Below, in pieces: positions 37,190 to 48,299 of a stretch of DNA of 64,000 nucleotides. Below the pieces are notes generated by a model. It ran no database searches. It was not told the DNA's origin and saw only the letters and a list, made by a program, of their open reading frames with translations. Within the stretch, counting starts at the first letter, position 1. Every line of letters starts with the position of its first letter. Location: positions 1 to 64,000 of the forward strand of contig NW_024589881.1 of assembly GCF_018446385.1 (NCBI RefSeq), written 5' to 3'. The translations under genes and the position numbers were made by a program. The DNA is from Zingiber officinale. Taxonomy: Eukaryota; Streptophyta; Magnoliopsida; Zingiberales; Zingiberaceae.

Positions 37190-38340
37190 TCCAAGTGGGT
37201 CAAGAAAGACCGCGCGGTAGCAAAGAGAAGTCCTAACTGTGGTTAGTCAAAGAGAAGTACAATTGGGTCAAGGAGGATCACATGTTGGCAAGAAGAAAGT
37301 CCTAACTATGGTTAGACAAGAAGAAAATTTAAGTGAGTCAAGGAGAATCACACTCGGTAATCGGAAGATCAAAGGGAAGTTGGCACGAGATGGAAAGTCC
37401 AAGTGGGTCAAAAATTGACTGAACACTTGGTGAAGAAGTTCCAACAGGTCATGATTGACCGAATGTTGGGCAAGGGAACCCTAGACTCAGCTTAAGTGAG
37501 TTAGAGTCGGGCAATCGATTGAATAATAGATTGGGCAAAAACCAATCGATCAGGTGATCGATTGGGGATTGTTCTCATTAGAACAGAGAGGCGTTGAATC
37601 GATTAGCTAATCGATTCAACCCTCTTCACTCGATTGGGTAATTGGCTGAAGTGGGGTTTTTCACAAAGCACATTATTTTATTGTGATGAATAGATTGGGA
37701 AAGTGCCCAATCGATTGGGAGAAGCTCGCGACAAACAGTGAACTTCTGAATCGATCAGGTGATCGATTGAGCCACATGAATCGATTGGGAGAAGTTTGCG
37801 AGCGAACAGTGAGATTCTGAATCGATTGGATCGATGATCGATTAAGAATCCTCGTAATTGATTGGCTAATTGATTGAGAAGAAAAAAAGAGTCATTACGA
37901 GGTTTGGACGGTTGGATTTGCTTAGATATGACATGACAATTGATTGAGGGTAAGGCCAATCGATTGAGTACTCTAATCCATGAGATATAAAGACATTCAA
38001 AGATTCAAATCAAACATTCTTGTTCTCCGCTCTTCATTGTAAGTTTTTAAAGTTTCTTGGAAATAAGTGTTGTTGTATTTTCCAAGTAATAAGAGACAAT
38101 CCATGGCAACAAGAAATTAAGATCAAAGGTTGTTCATTGTTATATTTATTTTCTTATTTTTGTTGTATTTCGTATTTTTACTTATATGAGTTTTTTCCGT
38201 CTTCTAGAAGGAGACTTTTATAATATAATGTGAGTGGAAAAATCTCCTATAATACAGCGCAATTAAAATTCAAACCTTAATTAAATTCCTTGATTATTTT
38301 TTTAAAAAGGTATAACCATTGAATCATTGCCCGGGACTTC
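37190..38340 (+). mobile_element. LTR-like sequence with AATCGATTGG repeats
   Basis: The layout resembles an LTR: a 5' part with repeated GGAAAGTCCAAGTGGGTCAA, GTCCTAACTRTGGTTAG and GGGTCAAGGA words, a central block of ATCGATTGG/CAATCGATT motifs (37500-37970), a TATAAAG box at about 37986, and a T-rich 3' part. No coding domain is present. The family and exact ends are uncertain; it may belong to the gypsy remnant to its left. Confidence 0.5.
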
Positions 38341-38659
38341 TTATATTTATTTGTCTCACCGAGAGGAATCCGACCACCTATTTCGGGATTAATTAGATTA
38401 TAAAATATAAATATTGGATATAAAAAAAGACAATAAATAAGGGGTTGGCCATTTCTCTCCAGTCATGAGGAGGAGATCGATGATACATAGGTACACTTAT
38501 GACGATTGAATTTCTAATGTACATGAATACTTAAAAATTATGGCGCTTTCTGAATTTACTCAGTGGTTAACTATAGGATCGGACAGTCTATTTTAAGATT
38601 AGTGGAATTATAAAAAAAAAAAAACAGCACAAACACACACAAACCCTAATCGATTCCCC

Positions 38660-39775
38660 CTAAGTAAATATCATAGACATGGAGTGTACCGATCATAGAC
38701 ATGGAGTGTCCCAAGCACTCTTAGTCGTCGTCTTCTTCCTCCTCCTCCTCCCACCGATCATCGGTGAATCAACCGTCCCTCCGGTGGCCAATCCGCCTCC
38801 GATAGACGGAAGCACGATTTCCCCGACGCCCCCTCCAGTGATTAGTCCTCCTCCGGCGAGCTTCCCTGTGGACGGCCTCAAGGTCTGGGCGAGGATGGAC
38901 TTGTTCGGTGGCCGAGTCAACATTGAGGTCGGCGATCCGGCAGCCAACCAGTGCTGCCAGATGCTGCAGGGGAGAGTGGATCTGGAGGCTGCCGTCTGCC
39001 TCTGCACAGCCATCAAACTCAAGCTCATCAACCTCAACGTCTGCCTCGCCCTCCTGCTCCCCCTCACCTGAGGCAAAGCTCCGCCGCCGGGCTACACTAA
39101 TGCACCGTTTAGCCAGCCCCACCACCTCAACCACGGCCTATCGATCGTACGTATAAAACAGTGTATCAGATTCGGTGTATGAAATTGCTTGAATATTAAT
39201 TAGAGTGTATTGTTTTCAGGAAAGTAGTATAATTAAGGTGTGGTTATGAATTAATAAAGTGTGATGGTAATTTAATTGTCATTTTGGAACTATTTTTTCT
39301 TCGACTGTTCAGTAACTTCAGTTGCAGTTGGAGTGTTGGTTTATTATTATTATTATTATTATTGAGGAAAAAAGTAATTAACTTTAATTTTCAGGAGAAC
39401 TGTCCGTCATCTTGGCCGTGGTCCGCAATATTTCCTTTTTGTCATCAAACTATTTAATATGACCAAGCAAATTTATAATTAGCATTTATGAACCAAAATT
39501 ATATAGGATAAACATGCCTTGAAAAATATCAAAAGCTTCATGATACATTAAAATAGGGAAATTATTCCTCTTGAATAAATTTAAATGGATTGAATTATTA
39601 TTATTTTAAAAAAAATGAAAAATAGTGATAAGAAAATTTTCTCAAGCAAATAATTAACGTGTAGTTTCAGATGGACGACGGAGTGAATTTTATGGTTGAC
39701 CCATTATATTTAAAACGGGAAAAATGATTGCGATAAAGTATAACTGCGCTACCGGAAGATATATTTAAATAATTC
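38660..39775. repeat. Segmental duplication, HyPRP copy 1 with 3' flank
   Basis: The coding part and at least 700 bp downstream match 55460-57080 in the same order. Shared landmarks are GAAATTGCTTGAATAT, CTATTTTTTCTTCGACT, an (ATT)n tract, TTGGCCGT...GTGGTCCGCAATATT, CCTTGAAAAATATCAAAA, TTATTCCTCTTGAATAAA and GATTGCGATAAAGTA...CTACCGGAAGA. The copy at 55 kb has gained extra material between these marks. Confidence 0.8.
38679..39071 (+). CDS. Hybrid proline-rich protein, HyPRP-1 (truncated 8CM domain)
   Basis: This 130-aa product has a hydrophobic signal segment (ALLVVVFFLLLLPPIIG, residues about 13-29), a short Pro-rich stretch (about 35-58) and a partial eight-cysteine motif. Family members are secreted cell-wall-associated proteins of the DC2.15 lipid-transfer-like group. 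The C3C4 pair (NQCCQM) and C5-x-C6 (VCLCTAIK) are present. C1 and C2 are replaced (SFPVD, WARM), and the frame ends at TGA (39069-39071) exactly where C7 is expected; after it GKAPPPGYTN still reads as the normal family end. The start codon lies in a small direct repeat (ATAGACATGGAGTGT twice), giving two ATGs, of which the first is used here. It is either a decaying or a shortened gene. Confidence 0.72.
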   Translation: MECTDHRHGVSQALLVVVFFLLLLPPIIGESTVPPVANPPPIDGSTISPTPPPVISPPPASFPVDGLKVWARMDLFGGRVNIEVGDPAANQCCQMLQGRVDLEAAVCLCTAIKLKLINLNVCLALLLPLT

Positions 39776-40290
39776 ATGAGGCGGCCCGCGCAGATGCGAC
39801 GTGGCTCTGCCGTAAATTGTTGCTCCTCTCCGATTCCTCCCCCGCTGGCATGTCCCTGTCAACAGCCGCTCCGCGAGTCTCCTCTTCCTCGCTTGATTGT
39901 TCAGTCCGTGATTGTGCGGTAAAAGCTGATTTGTTTACCTCTGACGTTATTCAACCCTAAAACGAAATAAAGAGAACAAATTAATAAAAGGTCATTTTAA
40001 GTGGAAGGATTTTATTCCTAAGTAATTGTTCAACTCGGCTATGCCGGAGTATTCAATCCGTAATTATTAGAGAAAGCTATGATAATACTCATTCTAAATG
40101 AACTACTATCCCGACTCTCCACTAGATATGGACATGCAAATTATGAGAGTAATTTTGTCATAACATAATAATTTTTTATAGAAAAGGTGAGAGTTCCAAC
40201 GGGATATTTTATCCGGTTAATTTAAAATTTATTAGAATAACTACTCTTTAATTATGTCAATAAATAATAATAATAATAATAATAATAATA

Positions 40291-40329
<39 letters not shown>

Positions 40330-40770
40330 TTTTAAGTGTTTGGTTGTTGAATGGTTCTTAAAAGATACGAATGTTAGAACATGGAAGTTCAATAAAGTGA
40401 GCTAAACGTCGATAAAAGTTGAAAAGGTTAATCTCTCTTCTATTGTCACGGACTATAGATGGAAGGATCCATCTTAAGCAAATTCAATTCATTGAAGTGC
40501 AAATCTAGCTAACTTACTATGAACATGAGCTACAGAGATCATGGATGAAGCTAAAAGGAATAAGAGCTATGAAATTTATGATTATCCTTGATCATACTTT
40601 TCATGAGAATGAGCATCTAATTTGAGGAAATCAATGATGACAGTTTCAATTCAAAGAAAAAGAGAGAGAGATATTGAATCTCCTACAAGAAGATTGCCAG
40701 CATGTTCATCAAAATCTCACTGTTACTGCAAGGGTGCACAGTGAGTAAGCTGTCACCTCTGGAATCCTTG
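39776..40770. other. Region containing the tandem-duplication junction
   Basis: It lies between the end of HyPRP-1 homology and the start of the second gene-5' block. A GC-richer stretch (39780-39920) is followed by AT-rich DNA. There is no recognisable gene. A perfect (AAT)n(ATT)n palindrome lies at 40265-40330. Confidence 0.45.
40265..40330. repeat. (AAT)n-(ATT)n palindromic microsatellite
   Basis: About ten AAT triplets run straight into about thirteen ATT triplets, forming a self-complementary tract of about 65 bp. Confidence 0.9.
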
Positions 40771-41565
40771 TTTGGTAATTAGCATTTCCCAAATTCCTTG
40801 TTTATTTATAATTTGTTTAGAATTGAGACTATAATATCTATGTATTGATCCATTTTCAATCAATAAGAATTTTCGACTTTCATTTCTCTCAGTGAGATTC
40901 CTTTCTCTATGCGAGATAATTACCCTCATGCTTCATCTAATTTGTCATAATTTTTATGTAATTAGGGGGTTTTAATTTTCTGTTGCATCAGCAATCAAAA
41001 ACTAAGTCTACACTAAAATCAGTTTTCTTTCTTGTTTAACTGCTAGCATCATCCTCCAATTTGAAATCAAAATGGTAATATTACAAGCTACAATCTTGTC
41101 TTGGAAATTATATCTACAAAATTAAGAATCCACCCCAAAGCAAGCAAAAAAACAGAAGCTTACTCAGATGGACCAATGCAGCTACTCGATATTACAATTA
41201 AAAATTAAGTTGTGATTTTAACTGAGACATCACAAAAAATGATCAGAAAATTGTTTAGATTGGAGAAAGAACAATTCAAGATGCAAGAAACTGCAAAGAG
41301 GATGCTGACAATGTCGGATTTGGGAAAAACGAAAAATTTTCACACCTCCTATAGCAGACAAAGTCACTATCTTATGTAAGCAAACAAAATAAATTAGGTA
41401 TAGGGCAAAACAGGTGTGAAAGGTCGGAAAAGATCCGCAAAGGCGGCGAATTAGGAAATTAGGATAAACAAAACATCAAGAACACCGATCCCTCGAACAA
41501 GAACTGCGCAGCGACGCCGCCACCGAAAAACGACAGCGTGAAAAGGCGTTCCTCAAGGAACTCAC

Positions 41566-41668
41566 CGCTTGTAGAGCGAGGGGAGGCTCGCCCTGATCAA
41601 TGCGCTGGCGGGCTAAAGCGAGTAAACTCCACGCGTTCTCCTGACGCCCGCGCCGCCACCGACGCAGG
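41566..41668 (-). pseudogene. Broken exon-1 copy of the conserved CxxC protein gene
   Basis: The minus strand reads QENAWSLLALARQRIDQGEP then PLALQA, followed by the intact GTGAGT donor. It differs from the parent exon (24779-24982) at about five of 26 residues. Just upstream one base is missing, so the preceding VGGGAGV is in another frame. The 5' half of the exon, including the ATG, is absent; a TIR element begins within about 20 bp. No copy of exon 2 is seen downstream. Confidence 0.75.
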
Positions 41669-41683
41669 ATACCACTCTTAAAA

Positions 41684-42630
41684 GCAATGTTTGGTTAGTT
41701 ACATATTTTCTATCGGAATAAATCAAAATTTCCTTTTTTACCCTTAAAGAAAAATAAGAGAAAAAATTAGATGTGAGAGAAAGATGAATGTGAGAGAAAA
41801 ATATGATGAAAGAGAATGATGAGAGAGAAAGTATGATGAGAGAGAAAGTGTGATGAGAAAGAATAAAGAGAGAGAAAGTGTGATGAGAGAAAATGAGAAA
41901 AGAGAGTGTGATAGGAGAGAGCATGATGAGAGAAGATGAGAGAGAAAATATGATGTGAGAGAAAGTATGGTGAGAGAGAAAGTATGATGGGAGAGATTGA
42001 GGAAAGAGAAAGTATGATGAGAGAGAAAGTGTGTTGACGATAAAAAAGGAGGGAGTGTGACAAGAGAGATTGAGGAGAGAGAAAGTGTAATGAGGTCGAA
42101 AGTGTGATGAGAAAAAAAGAGAAAAGAGAGTGTGATGGGAGAAATTGAGAAGAGAGAATGTATAATGAGAGAGAAAGTATGATGAAAAAAAAAAAGGAAG
42201 AAAGTGCGATGGAAGAGATTGAGGAGAGAGAAAGTGTAATGAGAAAAAAAAAAAGGAAAGAGAGTGTGATAGGAGAGAGAAAGTGTGTGATAAAATAATG
42301 AGAAAGAAAATATGATGAGAGAGAACAAGGAGAGAGAAGTGATATGAAAGAAAAAATAAATAAATATATTTTGATATTTGATATTAAGGGAGAAAATTTT
42401 AATTTTAGGTCAAGGGTATTTTTGGAATAAGGGAATATTTTGATTGATGAAAATAGGGTAACGACTCATTGAAGAGGAGGTACATGAGAATGAGTTATTA
42501 CCCAATTTCAAGAATTCATTCTCTTATTTGTATTCCTATTCTTATAATCCAAACATTAACAATGACAATCAATATTCTCATTCTCATTCCCCACTCCTAT
42601 TCCCCTAAACCAAACACCCCGTGAGTTTTC
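41684..42630. mobile_element. TIR element carrying a GA-rich tandem array
   Basis: The ends are similar inverted sequences: AATGTTTGGTTAG...GGAATAAATCAAAAT...TTTACCCTT on the left. The right side, read in reverse, gives GGTGTTTGGTTTAG...TCAATCAAAATATTCCC...ATACCCTTG. Between them (41755-42350) is an array of GAGAGAAAGTGTGATGA-like units of about 17-22 bp in varied order. No transposase is present. It resembles hAT-type MITEs that have expanded an internal minisatellite. Confidence 0.6.
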
Positions 42631-42639
42631 CCGATGAAA

Positions 42640-44050
42640 ATCAACTATACTATAACTATTAATATTTTGATATAATAATTAATTATTTAATAATTAATCA
42701 GTAGTTTTCTTTTATTATAGTATTATTCTTAATAATCAGAATAAGAGGAGAGACACACTGCCAAAATGTAGACCCTTTCATATTGAAATCACTTTCCTTT
42801 GTTTTATCCGTGTCAATAAATAATTCCAAATATTTTGACTTTTCTAAAATCGGTCCAGTCAAAATAGCAAAACACTTCAATTCTTGCAAGAAAAGGATTG
42901 AGTGGGTTAAACAATAATTTTAAAGTTATTTTTGATTCATTTAAAATAATTTTAATTTTATTTCTATTTTGGTATAATTATATTTTATATATACCATTCC
43001 ATTTTAGAGTTTTTTTTTCAATTCCAATAAAAAAGGAGGGAAAATCTCTCTCTTTCTTATTTATATATATGCGTGTGAGTGAGTTCGTTTAAAGTTAAAC
43101 AACTATTTTAAAATTATTTTAATTCATTTAAAGTAAATTTAATGGCTAAATAATTTCAATTAAATTGATAAAAAAATATTTTGATATAATAATATTTTAT
43201 ATATAATAATTTTGATTAAAATGAAATAATTAATTTTCCATAATAATATTGAAATTGAGTGTGTTTTGAGTATAAATAGGAAAGAGAAAGCTTTTTGATT
43301 TTTTTTTTCGAAAAGGAATGATTTTTAATAATTTATATAATTTAGGATGATCTTTTTAATTTTTGCCCTCGATTAACGGGATAAATCAAGGACATCCTGC
43401 CTCTCTGTTTAAGGACACAGAAATTAATCTCTTTTTATTTTTTATTTTTTTTGCATTTTCTAAATGTCTTTTTTAGTAAAAAACAGAAAAAAGAGACACC
43501 TTAACATACATATTTTCCATATCAAAACATAATTACTATAATATATAATAACTATGGAGTAGCTAATACAATATATAAAAATAAATTAATTATAATATTT
43601 TTATATTAACTTAATTAAAATCATTTTAAAATAATCAAATTCACTGTAACAATTATAAGTCCTTCAATAAATGATCATTTGGTCCTTGCTTAGTTTGTTG
43701 AATCCATGCTTGTGCAATGCTACTACACTGACAATTGTTGCTTGATTGATGACTGTAGAACTACCACCTCAACTATACTGTCTCAATTATAAGATACGCC
43801 TATAATCAACTAGGTCAATATAGATACAATCGGAATCTTCTAGACCGTAACTCCTAATTTATTTTTAGATGAACGATTATTTATAGATAAAATTTTATAG
43901 ATCTCATTTATATAACAGATGAGATTTATAAATTCTCATCCTATGAAATTCATATTGATCCATCCTTTTTATTATACTTTACAGTTCAAGGATTATGCGC
44001 ACACTTTTATTTATCAATTTAATTATAGATAGAGACACACTTTTATTTAT
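42640..44050. other. AT-rich DNA without recognisable genes
   Basis: This region is very AT-rich, with short frames only. A conserved-looking CCTTCAATAAATGATCATTTGG word lies near 43660, but I see nothing that supports a gene, RNA or defined transposon. Confidence 0.45.
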
Positions 44051-44922
44051 TTTTATTTTTTTTAAGACAAAAAGGGCCCAGTTTTATTTACGGATAAAAA
44101 ATTGAATTGGGCACACTTTTTTTATTTATTTATTTAAGAAATCTAGACTTGCAGGTTAAGAAAAAGCATGGCATGTGAATTATTATGACCGGAACCTTGA
44201 CTGATTATGCCTTTGATAATGTGTCTAATTAAGGCGTTGCATGCAGTCTGCGCGACGTCCTCAAGTTAGCCATTTAGTTGAATTTTTTTATTCCATAAAT
44301 ATTTAATTAATCTTAATTTAGATTTTTTTTCATTTATATATTTGATTAATTTTGACTCGTTTATATATTTCTAACCTCTAGATCTATGTATCAACTTTTC
44401 TACCTTAGCTTTACACATTTGACATCTAAAACTATAATGGTACGACAAAGGTTATATAATTAAGAATGAGATTAACTAAATTTATCAATTTTTATAAAGT
44501 TAAGAATGAGTTTTAGATGTACTAAAGGATTTTTCGTTCTCATATTTATTTAGACATAGAATATTCGATGGATGTATCTATATCATATAATATTATTTAA
44601 TTAAATATGCAGTTTGAATATTGCATATATAGTTTTTTCATAGTTTCTTGTCGTCTCTAGTCTACTAGAGCAGGGCCTGTTACAAGGAAGCAAGGTTCGA
44701 TTTTCAACCAATGTAAATACTATTTCGATGTGTTTGATTAAGTTATCATGTATAATTTTAATTATGTGATTATCAATTAATTACATAATCAATATTATGA
44801 AGAATAAAATATAACTAAATGTTGTTTGGTTCAACTTAAGTAATGCAACAAAAATTTATTTATTTGAAGATTTTAATAAATAATGATCCTGTCCGAATGC
44901 TGAATCAACGGACGCTGGGCAC

Positions 44923-45381
44923 GTGGCGCTCTCCGGTTTATTGACCACCACTCGGAAGAACACGGTCATTTCTGACCTGGAGAAGAAGAATGTGGAGGCT
45001 CGAGGCATGGAGCTGAAGGTCAAGGAGTTGATGGAGCAGCTCGACCAAGAGAAATTGAGCCGCTCGGCCGACGCCAGCAAGCATAAGGACGAGCTGACCA
45101 CTTTGCAAGAATCTCTTGCTGCAGCTCAATCGGCCTTAAAAGAGTACCAAGAGGCTGAGCCGAGTCGGGTCGCAGCTTTAAGACAGGGCTACATCCGCTC
45201 GCCCGAATTCTCGGAGAAAATCTGCGAGTGGATGTACACAGCTTTCGACTTGGCCATGACTGCCACCATGACCTATCTGAAGTCGAAGGGCCTTCTCCCA
45301 GAGTCCACCAATATCCCGGCCGGCGATCAGGTGGCGCTTCTGGATAGCATCCCAAAGACCCTTTATGAATATATTGAGTAG
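44923..45381 (+). other. Coiled-coil ORF, antisense accessory frame of the Tat-type element
   Basis: A 152-codon open frame runs opposite to the integrase of the same element. Residues about 20-80 form a charged coiled coil (DLEKKNVEARGMELKVKELM and onward). The C-terminal part contains FSEKICEWMYTAFDLAMTAT and a final IPKTLYEYIE. From family knowledge such frames occur downstream of pol in several Tat-lineage elements; their function is unknown. It is a fossil part of the element, and no host role is implied. Confidence 0.6.
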
Positions 45382-45727
45382 TTTCTGTAATTCGTTCACT
45401 TGACTGGACCATCCTTTTTTGTAATTAGGCCGCTCGGCCTAAAGTCCTGACTTTAATGCAATGTCCTTTGTATTCGCTGTCTTTTTACATACGTGTTTAT
45501 CCGTTCACCCATAATCACCCCTCTAGCATTTGAAAGGGATTCTTACTAAGTTTTTGGAATTGTCCCTCCGCTCGGCTAAGCATGTAATATTTCAACTTAA
45601 TATTCCACTTTGACAGCATAGAACGCTCACAAGATACTGATGTACCTTTGGGTGATGGGCCAAGCGGAAGGTAGAGATGATTTAACGTTACGGAGGGTGA
45701 GTTTCTGGGGCAATTCATCCTTTTTAT

Positions 45728-46850
45728 CGATACCTTCCGCTCTCGATATTTAACGTCAGAGCTCGACGGTCTCCCGCTCGGGAATTTATAGACGCCGGCT
45801 CGTCTCTCGATATTTAACGTCGGAGCTCGACGGTCTTCCGCTCGGCGGGTTTATAGACGCCGGCTCGTCTCTCGATATTTAACGCCGGAGCTCGACGGTC
45901 TTCCGCTCGGAGGGTTTATAGACGCCGGCTCGTCTCTCGATATTTAACGTCGGAGCTCGACGGTCTTCCGCTCGGACGTTTATAGACGCCGGCTCGTCTC
46001 TCGATATTTAACGTCGGAGCTCGACGGTCTTCCGCTCAGAAGTTTATAGACGCCGGCTCGTCTCGATATTTAACGCCGGAGCTTGACGGTCTTCCGCTCG
46101 GCCGTTTATAGACGCTCATCTCTCGATATTTAACGTCGAGCTCGACGGTCTTCCGCCGGACGTTTATAGACGCCGGCTCGCCTCGATATTTAACGCCGAA
46201 TCTCGGCCTTCCGCTCGGACGCTTTATAGACGCCGGCTCGTCTCGATATTTAACGCCGGAGCTCGACGGTCTTCCGCTCGGACGTTTATAGACGCCGGCT
46301 CGTCTCTCGATATTTAACGTCGGAGCTCGACGGTCTTCCGCTCGGACGTTTATAGACGCCGGCTCGTCTCTCGATATTTAACGTCGGAGCTCGACGGCCT
46401 TCCGCTCGGACGTTTATAGACGCCGGCTCGTCTCTCGATATTTAACGTCGGAGCTCGACGGCCTTCCGCTCGGACGTTTATAGACGCCGGCTCGTCTCTC
46501 GATATTTAACGTCGGAGCTCGACGGTCTTCCGCTCGGAGGGTTTATAGACGCCGGCTCGTCTCTCGATATTTAACGTCGGAGCTCGACGGTCTTCCGCCC
46601 GGACGTTTATCGACGCCGGCTCGTCTCTCGATATTTAACGTCGGAGCTCGACGGTCTTCCGCTCGGACGTTTATAGACGCCGGCTCGTCTCTCGATATTT
46701 AACGTCGGAGCTCGACGACCTTCCGCTCGGACGTTTATAGACGCCGGCTCGTCTCTCGATATTTAACGTCAGAGCTCGACGGCCTTTCGCTCGGACGTTT
46801 ATAGACGCCGGCTCGTCTCTCGATATTTAACGTCGGAGCTCGACGGTCTT
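45728..46850 (+). repeat. 64-bp tandem repeat, about 17-18 copies
   Basis: The unit runs GACGCCGGCTCGTCTCTCGA, TATTTAACGTCGGAGCTCGA, CGGTCTTCCGCTCGGACG, TTTATA. Copies are very similar, with scattered substitutions (GGTCTT or GGCCTT; ACG or AGGG after CTCGG) and a few short units. It lies in the 3' region of the Tat-type element. GC content is far above the surroundings. Confidence 0.92.
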
Positions 46851-46977
46851 TACGGCTAACTTTGATATTGCCGATCGGCGGAACCCATGGCCATCCTTTG
46901 AATTAATTTCGCTTCCTGCATTACAAGGACATGGGCGACTAGCATATACACAAAAATGAGTTACATTCGTGCACCTT

Positions 46978-47373
46978 TCATCCAGCTCGATAAGGCTGGA
47001 GATGATTTGCACTCCACGGTCGATCCAGCTGCCGCCCGTCTTCATCCTCCAAATAATATGCGCCCGAGCGGAGCTTTTCAATAACCTTGAAGGGGCCCGC
47101 CCACGGTGCCTCCAATTTGCCGACGTTGCCGACCGGCTTGACTTTCTTCCAGACAAGATCACCGACCTGGAATGATCTTGGGATTACGCGACGGTTGTAA
47201 TTTTGCTTTATCCGTTGCCGGTACGCCATCAGTCGGATGGACGCCTTGGCTCTTTCTTCTTCGACCAGATCCAGCTCCATATTCCTCCGCTCGGCGTTGC
47301 CCTCATCATAGCTTTGGATCCGAGCGGATTCGACTCCGACTTCAACAGGAATGACCGCTTCGCCGCCATACAC
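46978..47373 (-). other. Ty3/gypsy integrase C-terminal region (fossil)
   Basis: The open frame begins YGGEAVIPVEVGVESARIQS and runs through KASIRLMAYRQRIKQNYNRR, VIPRSFQVGDLVWKKVKP and a final GRQLDRPWSANHLQPY. This is the classic C-terminal part of Tat-lineage integrase. It is a part of the element at 44884-48236. Confidence 0.85.
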
Positions 47374-48299
47374 CAGACGACGCCAAATTGATCATGTCCG
47401 AATGCTGAATCAACGGACGCTGGACACGTGGCGCTCTCCGGTTTGCTGATGTAGATCTCCGACTAGTCTCACGAAACTCCGGCGAACCTGCACAGAAGTC
47501 GGGCCAGGAAGGGGTTCCCAGCGGCGACCCTCCGACGCTCAAGTCAGGCAAGCTCAACAGAGAAAAAGTGGCTCCGAAACTCGTAGAATGCGTACCTCCG
47601 GCGAAGAATGAGGGCCTTTATATAGGGCAGCGAAGAAGCGAGTCTACACATATCGAGGTGTACACGTGTCCATGGCCCATGCCCTAGTAAGGGCTTGTCA
47701 GTGAGCTTACCTGACCCATACTGCTACAGTCCAAGCATGTCCTCGATGGGACAGCGGAACCCCCTGTCATAAGATTGGGAGCATGGCCTACACGTGAAAC
47801 ATACCTGCTGTCAGAAAAAGGTGTCCCCTGTCCTTTTCCCCTTTACTCCAGATCTGGCGTCCGGCCGGACAGATTCCTCAACATCCGACCGGACATATGC
47901 GGTGGTTTACTTGGGGAGATTCTCCATCACGTGCTTTGTGGAGACTATTAGCAGTATGTTACCTTGTGGCTTTGGCCGAGCGTACAATCCGCTCGGCCCT
48001 GCAATCTTTTCCACTGAGCGCCGGAACCCTGACCTCCTACAGGGCGCCTTTAACCATCAGCCAGACACCGGCCGGTCGGGCCGGCCGGTCGACCCCATCC
48101 CTCTCCGGACATTGACTCCACCGGGCGGTCGGCCAGCCGATCGGACTTATCCCTCTCCGGATGGACAACTGCCACTTTGACTTCCACGTGACGTTGACTC
48201 CACAGGACGAGGTCCCCTGCTCTTACAACCGGATCAAATAACTTAGTTTAATATTTTACTATATTATCTAAAATTATAAAGCTAACCATATATATTATT

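Larger units (their letters stand above)
40771..44430. repeat. Segmental duplication, copy B (broken gene 5' half and promoter)
   Basis: This is homologous to 23860-26230. The intron part and exon-1 part lie at 40771-41665. The upstream part resumes near 44060 (AAAGGGCCCAGTTTTATTTA, TTGGGCACACTTTTT, TCTAGACTTG, AAAAAGCATG.CATGTGAATTATT) and runs to about 44430 (TATATATTTCTAAC...ACATTTGACAT). Between them are a TIR element with a GA-rich array (41684-42630) and about 1.4 kb of AT-rich DNA. Confidence 0.72.
44884..48236 (-). mobile_element. Reduced Tat-lineage Ty3/gypsy element with 5-bp target-site duplication AATAA
   Basis: The element lies between AATAA at 44879-44883 and AATAA at 48237-48241. 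One LTR is complete (47389-48236, TGATCATGTCCG...CCGGATCA); only the terminal part of the other remains beside 44884. Between them, read on the minus strand, come a primer-site-like TTTGGCGTCGTCTG, the C-terminal integrase region (46978-47373), a 64-bp tandem array and an oppositely oriented coiled-coil ORF. Most of gag-pol is absent. Extra antisense ORFs and 3' tandem repeats are known from the Tat lineage. It is a broken fossil. Confidence 0.78.

Noticed and set aside
38693-39134. Minus-strand frames opposite HyPRP-1
   Set aside because: Antisense shadows of the Pro-rich coding sequence.
41613-42328. Long Ser/Leu/His-rich frames on the minus strand
   Set aside because: Translation of the GA-rich minisatellite; composition artefact.
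45728-46850. CRISPR-like array
   Set aside because: Units are contiguous tandem repeats with no unique spacers, in plant nuclear DNA.
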